The position numbers and the translations under genes were made by a program. The notes below the pieces were generated by a model. The model ran no database searches. It saw nothing but the letters and a program-made list of their open reading frames with translations, and was not told the origin of the DNA. DNA of 64,000 bases. Source: Siphonodentalium dalli (lineage: Eukaryota > Mollusca > Scaphopoda > Gadilida > Siphonodentaliidae). Position 1 is the stretch's first letter; every line of letters begins with the position of its first letter. Below, in pieces: positions 56,815 through 64,000 of this stretch. The stretch is taken from contig CP136063.1 of assembly GCA_032622095.1 (NCBI GenBank), positions 64,247,897 to 64,311,896 on the forward strand. The letters are read 5' to 3'.

Positions 56815-57170
56815 CCCTCGGAAACACTGTACCCAGGTAAAATGTACTCGGTGAAAATAATCCATGGTTTTACCCAGGTGCAAACCCCTTGGTTACACTC
56901 ATATACGTATATTATATGTTACCTGGGTTCCACCTGGGTACATTGTTCCAAGTTCTGGGTACAAACCCAGGTAAGGTGCACTTTTGTGTATTTGGGTACA
57001 TCTGTACCCATGTTCAATGGTCACTTTTTACTCAGGTGCAAATCTTCATGTGTGTGGCACATGTGCACGGTACATTGTTCTAATTTCCTACTAAGTACGA
57101 ACATGATGGGTACTGCGTAACTTGGTATATTGGGGTACAATGCATCTGATTGCATGCATTGTAAAGCAAA
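56815..57170. repeat. ACCTGGGT-type dispersed repeat, uninterrupted copy
   Basis: TTTTACCCAGGTGCAAACCC, GTTACCTGGGTTCCACCTGG and GGGTACAAACCCAGGTAAGG. It gives the order of the family without the Mutator-like insertion found at 16409. Confidence 0.7.
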
Positions 57171-58059
57171 CCTGGATTTATCGATGTGTGATAATCTACA
57201 TGTACTACTGCGTTTTCACCAAGGTATCAGATCTTAACAAAGATCAAAACAAAACAACGTGTGCTGCAACTTGATGGACCAAAATTATTACATGACTGTC
57301 TTTTTACCCCCCCCCCCCCCCCAATACCACTATAGTAAAGCGAGCATTTCCCCGACCGGATCAGATACAGTTTGATCCGATGTACTATCACCCTTCTCTG
57401 TCTCTCATATTGCCCATGTCCATTTAAAAAGCCGGAATATTTATAATACAACAGTAGCCTTGTCTATTATTGTTACTAGTAGCCTACACGAGGTTTCATT
57501 TCATAACTCATGGCAGCAATTGTGTTTTTGTTTTTAATAAAAATGTGTCATATAACAAACCTGTTATCGATGCAGAAAATTGATTTGGGCTTCGCGTCAC
57601 GTCTCGTTGAAAATGTAAGATAGCTAAAGATCAAGCTAAACGCCTATGGCGGCTCGTTTGATCCAGCGATCTGACCTCTTCAACTCGACGTCATACTTCG
57701 GCCAGATCAATTCACCGCAATGATAACTTGTATGTATTACAAATTCCACAATGTATGCGCATTGCATGTTGTAATACGGCTGGAATCCTCATCTCAATTA
57801 CCAGCCTGTTTCTTTTGAGAGAAAACATCACAGAGCAGCAAAATGGTCCACCAACTGAGGATTTAACACAGAGAGTGGTTAATAATATTGAATCTTTTAA
57901 ATATTGAGACCATCGATACCTATAAATGTGGAAACTCGTAAAGGACAATAAATAGAATAAAACTACAGTTGTTTCCCATCAAGTCAGACTCAGAAGTATA
58001 TGCAACTTTTGTTCCGGAGATTTGGATGGAAATCCCCTTCACTTGTTCACTTGGTCTCA
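57171..58059. other. Non-coding, poly-C run
   Basis: C16 run at 57307-57322. Several short open frames without domain or splice evidence. Confidence 0.4.
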
Positions 58060-58199
58060 TTTTACAATAAAATATCCAGAATAAAATACGTATTAATTGA
58101 TAGAGGCGTTTCTGGCCATGGATCTTCAACTCATATTTATTATTCTATAACCACGATACTATTTAAAAATTTGAATATGGACAGATAATCCATCTTTAA
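58060..58199 (+). mobile_element. TTAA-type MITE, right-end fragment
   Basis: CAATAAAATATCCAGAATAA, TGATAGAGGCGTTTCTGGCC, ATTTATTATTCTATAACCAC and GATAATCCATCTTTAA. Confidence 0.65.
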
Positions 58200-58955
58200 C
58201 ATTTTACAATTCACTGATAGTTATTCATGAAATTCAGTGTAATTTTCTATATCTTCACTGCCAGCGGTAGATAACGATTATTATCTGTCAGCGATTTCTA
58301 AAATAATCTATTGTTGAGCGTATAATAAAACACACTAACAAACATTTATTTGTACTGAATTGGAAAGTCAATTGCGAGTCAAATTCGTTATCCGATGGTA
58401 AATTTCTTGATATAGGCCAGGGGATATAGCTGTAGACAGATATCTTGACTCATGCGATTATTAATAGCCATGCTAGACTACTGTATCACTGGTGGCGTCA
58501 ACCAATTGAAATACACTGGCGGCGTCCACTAATTACAACTCCACTCTCATATGCTGACTACTTACATCACTGGTGGCGTGCCGCGTCGACCCACTAATTG
58601 CAACTTCTTTGAAACATGGAATTCACACGGCGGCCAAATAAGAATCTATTAGGAGTTACATGTACCTTGTCAATACAATGTATACACACTACACGGACTA
58701 CCTATACACCACCCTGACCTGACCTGACCTGAATATCATATTTAAACATTCGTCGATGACACACCACTTTGGTGTTAAATTAAACGCACAGAGGATATGT
58801 TGTATTTCTGAACCTCTATATCGACTCAGATTGTCTGACTTTACCATTGTATTTTTCTTTCAGATTATTTATCGCACACACATTTGTAATTCCACCGGCA
58901 TGCCCCGGTGCTTGTGTTTTTACATATGAGTATTTGAGAATAAGATACCAGTTCA
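58200..58955. other. Upstream of zinc-finger gene 2, local repeats
   Basis: GGCGTCCACTAATTACAACT-type phrases repeat three times (58490-58610) and CCTGACCTGACCTGA at 58710. A possible acceptor TTTTTCTTTCAG at 58863 could open a 5' exon, but no supported reading frame was found. Confidence 0.4.
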
Positions 58956-59242
58956 GTTCAGTGATTGTGGGTAGCATTGATATAACCGTGGTGATAGTGG
59001 TCGTTCACACAACTATACACTGCTGGTACAATACCGTCAACGAAAAATAGTACCGACATCAGTGAACAAAATGGAACGTGAATTTTGAGCCATTAAATTG
59101 AACAGGGAACCGAATGGAACGTGAATTTTGAACCGTTAAATTGAACACGGAACCGAATGGAACGTGAATTTTGAACCGTGAAATTAGACGTCCATCCCGT
59201 TTCAGTCATCTGTAATCTTTAGTATGTTTTGTTTTGTTTCAG
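58956..59242 (+). promoter_or_regulatory. Conserved 5' flank/intron of zinc-finger gene 2
   Basis: Matches 20280-20519. It carries three copies of the ~45-bp GGAACGTGAATTTTGARCC unit (two in gene 1) and ends in TTTTGTTTCAG, the acceptor of the coding exon at 59243. Confidence 0.6.
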
Positions 59243-60640
59243 GTGTATGTGCATGTCTCATGTGCAGCGATTGTCAACGTGATCAACAATGATTGTCAAC
59301 TGATTAACACCAAAAACAACACTACCGGTCATGTACATGAACAACTGACTGCCATACACCACGACAGACTGATATACGTCACAGATTCGTCGTCTGCGAT
59401 ATACAGTGAATACATCGGGGAAAAGGAGCACGCGCCTATACCGGATATGACCACCAACCCCACAGACGCAGAGCCAATCAAATGTTGTGTCTCTGATGAG
59501 ACGTTTGATGAATGTATCACCATGGAAACAGAAATCAAAGTCCATGCCGACGAGGGACAATCGCAGTGTACAGAATGCGGAAAATCTTTAAACCAATTGT
59601 CTAATTTGGGAATTCATTATGTCGTGACGCCACATGTTAATATGTGTGAAGAATGCGATACGTCGTCAATTCAACAGGATAAACTCACTCAATACATGAT
59701 GGATCACACGGGAGATAGTTCATTTAAATGTAATGTTTGTGATGCGGATTTCGCTGTTTATGATCACCTGGCGCAACACTTGAAGACCCACGTTTGTAAT
59801 TTACCATACACGTGCGATATTTGTCAGAAGGGATTCACTGTGATGAGTAATTTGATCAACCACACGAGGACCCACACGGGCGAGAAACCATATAAATGTG
59901 ATATTTGCCAGAAGAACTTCACCATGAAGCACAACCTGACTTCACACGGGAGGATCCACACGGGGGAGAAACCATACACATGTGATATTTGTGGAAAGAG
60001 ATTTAATCAAAAATCGAACATGAATCTACACATGAGGAAGCACGCGGGAGAGAAACCATATGCGTGTGATATCTGCCAGAAAGGGTTCACAGAGAAGAGT
60101 GTTCTAATTTCACACACGATGATCCACACAGGCGAGAAGCCATATACGTGTGATACGTGTGGAAAGAGATTCATTCAAAGATCGCATATGAATATACACA
60201 TGAGGAACCACACTAGGGAGAAACCATACGAGTGTGACATATGTCAGGACGTATTCATGCAGAAGAGTCACCTGACTTCACACATGACGACCCATACGGG
60301 TGAGAAGCCATACAAGTGTGATGTCTGTCAGAAGGAATTCACAATGAAGAGTAGTCTGACTGTACACATGAGGACACACACGGGTGATATACCATATCAG
60401 TGTGAAATCTGCCAGAAGAAGTTCAATAGGCAGTTCTCTCTGACGGAACACTTGAGGATCCACACAGGCGAAAGACCATATGAGTGTGACATTTGTGGAA
60501 AGGACTTTAGACACCGGAGTTACCTAAATCAGCACAAGAGGATCCACACGGGAGAAAAACCATTTGAGTGTCATATTTGTGGTAATAGATTTTCTCGAAC
60601 ATCGGACCTAAATAAACACGTTAAAATTCACACACGATAG
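59243..60640 (+). CDS. C2H2 zinc-finger protein, 11 fingers (gene 2), last exon
   Basis: The exon opens in frame at the TTTCAG acceptor, so the true start is probably in an upstream exon; the first internal ATG is at 59447. About 160 N-terminal residues carry no known domain but include CTECGKSLNQLSNLG, shared with gene 1. Then follow 11 C2H2 units (FKCNVC..., YTCDIC..., YKCDIC...) joined by TGEKPY linkers from about residue 165 to the end. Finger consensus and linkers are intact in all eleven. A TAG at 60638-60640 ends the frame after VKIHTR. The same frame past the stop still codes for decayed fingers, so the ancestral protein was longer. Nuclear DNA-binding role inferred. Confidence 0.8.
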   Translation: MYVHVSCAAIVNVINNDCQLINTKNNTTGHVHEQLTAIHHDRLIYVTDSSSAIYSEYIGEKEHAPIPDMTTNPTDAEPIKCCVSDETFDECITMETEIKVHADEGQSQCTECGKSLNQLSNLGIHYVVTPHVNMCEECDTSSIQQDKLTQYMMDHTGDSSFKCNVCDADFAVYDHLAQHLKTHVCNLPYTCDICQKGFTVMSNLINHTRTHTGEKPYKCDICQKNFTMKHNLTSHGRIHTGEKPYTCDICGKRFNQKSNMNLHMRKHAGEKPYACDICQKGFTEKSVLISHTMIHTGEKPYTCDTCGKRFIQRSHMNIHMRNHTREKPYECDICQDVFMQKSHLTSHMTTHTGEKPYKCDVCQKEFTMKSSLTVHMRTHTGDIPYQCEICQKKFNRQFSLTEHLRIHTGERPYECDICGKDFRHRSYLNQHKRIHTGEKPFECHICGNRFSRTSDLNKHVKIHTR

Positions 60641-60811
60641 ATATATGAGTGTGAAAGTCGTCAGGATAGATTCACTCAGAAGATTTACCTGACTTCACAC
60701 ATGCGAACCCACACGGGTGATACGCCATACAAGTGTTATCAATAGCAGAATGAAAGACCATATGCATGTGATATTTGTCAGGATAGATTCACTCAGAAGA
60801 CTCACATGACT
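60641..60811 (+). pseudogene. Decayed zinc fingers beyond the gene 2 stop
   Basis: In the same frame after TAG: YECESRQDRFTQKIYLTSHM (second cysteine lost), RTHTGDTPYKCYQ then TAG, and further on PYACDICQDRFTQKTHMT. They match fingers 13-15 of gene 1. The last one is cut by a MITE at 60812. Confidence 0.8.
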
Positions 60812-61371
60812 ACCTTACTCGTATTTACATTCGCGCAGTACTATTTTTCACGCACCCATGTGTGCGCGAATTTAAAACTGAGCGAAAAATAGTGCGACTC
60901 CCAAGTTTAATCCATAAGATAAAATAAAAGAGTGCTACATGTATGTTGCTGAGTTCACATATGTTATCAACGGTTGAATAGACAATTACGCCTATACATG
61001 TATGCATATATTTACATTCGGCTAACCGCTATCAAGACCATTGCTCACGACAAATCATGGTAACATAGTCATTGTTGAAATGCTTGTATAAGATATACTA
61101 ATATTCCAGGTAGCCACAAAATTATGATGTATGTAGTTACTAGTTCATTGTCTACACGATGTAAATCCGCCGCGATGGTGTTTAATATACACATATAATA
61201 TCTCCAGCAATGACTAAGAACATCAGCTCCAAGATAAACGAAAATATCACATAATTATTACGAAAATAGTTTTCTTAGTTTTGAATTCGCCCAGCTAGGT
61301 GCGCGAATTTAAAGTGCGCGAATTCAAAACAGCGAAAAATAGTACTGCGCGAATTTAAATACGAGTAAGGT
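60812..61371. mobile_element. 560-bp MITE in the zinc-finger 3' end
   Basis: ACCTTACTCGTATTTACATT and CGCGCAGTACTATTTTTC at the left are matched in inverse by GAAAAATAGTACTGCGCG and AAATACGAGTAAGGT at the right. Inner GCGCGAATTTAAA copies are also inverted. No clear target duplication. Confidence 0.8.
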
Positions 61372-62289
61372 GTTCTTTTACGGGTAGTACACCATTTACA
61401 CGAGTGGCCTGACTCGAAGAGAGAGATGTCACAAATATGGTATATGATATGGTACTGTTCTAGTCAGTTAAGAATTGTAACCCACGAGGGGGTGGTCCAC
61501 TTCTGTGCTACTTTATATACAAAGTTGAATAGCTGAACTTGACGAATGCCGTTCATTCAGATAAGATATTACCCGATCATCCACAGTGGTGAGTGGAGGT
61601 TCAACACGCTGATTTAGTCATTAATCATTTGTTCTGGATCAACACTAACAATATGTACAATTTGAAGTTACCGGTACATCGATCATATGAATGATTTCAT
61701 CCTGATTGCCAACTGACTTACGACTAACTGTAAACTCTACTACTCTAGCATCAACCGAAGATGAAGGCATAATTATACTAGCTAATAGTATATTCCAAAT
61801 TCCACTCTCAAATAATCTTTTCAATAGTAAATTAAGTGATTCATTCACTGCCTTGGAATACATGTACTCTAATAGATTAGTATAATAGCAATGCAATCTT
61901 TGAACAAATCGATATGTCGTATAGCCGTATGCATGCGACATATGACTCTGTATATAGCGATATTTTATTTTATTATTGATTGTTCTTCCACTGTATATGA
62001 CTACGACCGCATTAGTGCGAGATAGGTCTGGGACAATGAAGTACTCATAGAGCCTTATGTATGTGACAAATGACTCTCTGTTAATATTTTATTTATTTGT
62101 GAGTGTGTGTGTGTGTGTGTTTTAAAAAAAATTTATATTTATTTTATTATTATTGTTGTATGCATGCATTTGTTATGTAACCCTTGCATGTCATACTTTC
62201 GTGTTGTCTGATTTGTAAATACTTCTAGTCACTCTCCAAACTTGGATGTCAATAAATAAATAAATAAATAAAAATACCACCAAACAATA
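61372..62289. other. 3' flank of zinc-finger gene 2 and low-complexity DNA
   Basis: 61470-61560 matches the 3' flank of gene 1. (GT)n at 62101-62121 and (AAAT)n at 62251-62270. A 98-codon minus frame at 61645-61941 shows no family features. Confidence 0.5.
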
Positions 62290-62755
62290 TTAACCGGTTT
62301 TATCATTCTAGCCATCATTCCGTCGAATTTTCGTAGAACACAAAATGATTTACAATGCGTTTAATAATTGTTATCAGGCACGTGTTGAAACTGAAATGAA
62401 TTTTGTTGTTGAGTGTAGTGCATACTTTGGAATTCACTTCCCGCTTACACTTAGGAATTTTGCTACTTTAGAATCTTTCAAAACAGAACACAAAACGTAT
62501 CTGTTTAATCTCCACAATGGCATCGACGACCAAAGCTAACCTCACCATTCGTGCATTGATTTATACAATACACCCAGCCTTCATCCTGATTTGTATATCA
62601 ATTGTTTGATTTTCTTCATTGTAGTTATTGTTTGCGTGAACAGGGTATATACACATGTGTTTGGATGTGTAGGAGCTCTGTCATGTGTTGTGACCTTTAG
62701 TGGCTTAGGCCTTATGGGATAAGGCGCTTTAAAAATGCTATACATTATTATTCCG
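62290..62755 (+). mobile_element. LINE 3' end (CR1/L2-like)
   Basis: The 62345-62539 frame reads HFPLTLRNFATLESFKTEHK then TYLFNLHN, the pattern of the extreme C-terminus of CR1/L2/Jockey-type ORF2. After a stop come 200 bp of non-coding tail with TAAGGCGCTTTAAAAATGCT and ATACATTATTATT, similar to the short tandem 3' ends of these LINEs. Confidence 0.55.
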
Positions 62756-63236
62756 ATCTAACACAAAGACTACATCGAGATATTGAAGAGTGTAAGTGTG
62801 AATTTCCGAAAATGAGAGACAGAAAGATTATAAATACCGCATGCAACATGATCCAGTTGTTCTTTCTCAGAATGGAATCTTTGAAAACTTTGTAAATATG
62901 CAGAGAAACACATGTATCAGTTTAAAGACGTGCCTGATCGCCGACGTTTCTCTATTTCTAAATTATGATTACTAACACGGAGAATGGTGAACATTTCTCG
63001 CCTTTCGATGCGTCGTGTATGTTTTAGGAAAGGTTCCTTAAAGAATCGATAAGTACGAAACTTAGTTTCTCCAGAAGATTTTTCGTCATCATATATATAT
63101 CGCGAATAAATTGTTCGATATTCCTTAATTTTAAATCACTCGCTACATGTAGATATTTCTCATTCTTTGAAGTAAATTTGCCGTCTTCATTAACTTGTAT
63201 GTTATATGTTGCTAAACTTTCATCCAGAGGTAGTGG

Positions 63237-63317
63237 CAGGAAATATGGCTTGTTGCCATTTATCGGAAAGCTCTCGGCGAGAGCTTTCCTATGAATGGCA
63301 ACAAGCCATATTTCCTG
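63237..63317. repeat. 81-bp near-perfect hairpin
   Basis: CAGGAAATATGGCTTGTTGC ... GCAACAAGCCATATTTCCTG with arms of about 38 bp meeting at AGCTCTCGGCGAGAGCT. It lies just left of a copy of the 53.1-56.6-kb element family. Confidence 0.85.
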
Positions 63318-63427
63318 GATTATGTTCATTTTTGGCAATTCAGAGAATGAATCAAGACAGTGTACTAGACCGTATGGCGCTAGAAATGTATTTCAACATT
63401 TCTAGCGCCGCGTTGATAGCAATACCC

Positions 63428-64000
63428 GCCATGGGGCTATCTGTTTGATCACATATTTACATAAACAATGAACGCTGGCCTTATTATCTCACCATACATT
63501 TTCAGCTGTTACTCCCAGGCACAAGTTGAATCCAAAAGTTCCCACAATCGAGCATCTAAATGCTCGAATCAGACATTTGTCCCTTGTTGAAAGTAAACAA
63601 CTTAGCTAAGTCGGCCATCTTTACGTTCTTGTTGACATTTTACACAAGGCCATGTGCTTGGAAGAACTACTGGATAATTTACTACCAGTTTGGATTATAG
63701 TCCGTTTCACGGATAACTGTTACCAGCTTTCAAGATTTTATTGTCCGCAAACCATTACAACGGTGTGGGTGTGTAATATTGTGAAACATCCTAGTTGAAC
63801 CGAGCGAACAATATAACTTGTGTCTTGTATATATAACATTGCACCATAGTGTAAAATGTTACTACATACGTAACGTACCAACTCTCCAAAATGGAAGCAT
63901 TAAAGATATACCGGTATACAGGTACAGGATATAAAAAGAGCATTTTCATTTTATGGTGTGTGGCTTTGTAGATGTTCGCGATGTCTGTATGCATGTGTCA
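63428..64000. mobile_element. Partial copy of the 53.1-56.6-kb element
   Basis: 63428-63722 matches the 53164-53458 end. 63790-64000 matches 55190-55425. The 1.7 kb between these blocks in the first copy is absent here. It runs off the window. Confidence 0.75.

Overview
The window looks like AT-rich invertebrate nuclear DNA, probably from a marine animal. The evidence is spliceable exons with GT..AG junctions, C2H2 zinc-finger arrays, a tRNA-derived SINE, CR1/L2-like and other LINE remnants, Ty3/Gypsy-type elements, and many TIR/MITE families. No host phylum can be fixed from the sequence alone. No bacterial operon, rRNA gene, true tRNA gene or CRISPR array is present. Most of the 64 kb is transposon-derived, and only two genes, both C2H2 zinc-finger paralogs, look like possible host genes with long intact frames.

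Layout. 1-3865 and 9993-13857 are near-identical copies of one segment, 9,992 bp apart. Each holds a decayed SGNH/Gag module and a 1.2-kb TIR element. Between them lie a LINE RT fragment (3.8-6.05 kb), an acidic orphan exon and several copies of a TTAA-bounded MITE family. 13.9-20 kb is repeats, including a Mutator-like element with 9-bp target duplication. 20.7-22.2 kb is zinc-finger gene 1. 23.3-24.9 kb is a 158-bp tandem array that runs into a truncated NADAR-domain reading frame. 25.5-30.1 kb is an LTR retrotransposon with gag but no pol. 30-35.5 kb is tandem, palindromic and foldback DNA. 35.5-39.25 kb is a decayed Ty3/Gypsy gag-pol with a possible 3' LTR, followed by an antisense LINE RT. 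40.6-44.6 kb holds MITEs, one of them split by a hAT-type element with perfect 8-bp target duplication.

The main discovery candidate is 45027-52474: a 7.45-kb DNA transposon with near-identical ~260-bp terminal inverted repeats and a 5-bp target duplication. It carries two interdigitated genes on opposite strands. The plus-strand gene has three exons and encodes about 860 residues (one internal stop) of a large protein that may be the transposase. The minus-strand gene has at least four exons in the plus-gene introns and encodes an SRF-like MADS-box segment followed by a PHD-type zinc finger and an RG-rich tail. Splice phases agree at every junction checked. The 1.2-kb elements at 2068-3269 and 12060-13261 keep the same ends and look like internally deleted, non-autonomous relatives.

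52.6-64 kb contains a SINE, a second long-inverted-repeat family, minisatellites, zinc-finger gene 2 (59.2-60.6 kb, paralog of gene 1 with matching 5' and 3' flanks) and a LINE 3' end. All calls come from reading the sequence; no database search was possible.
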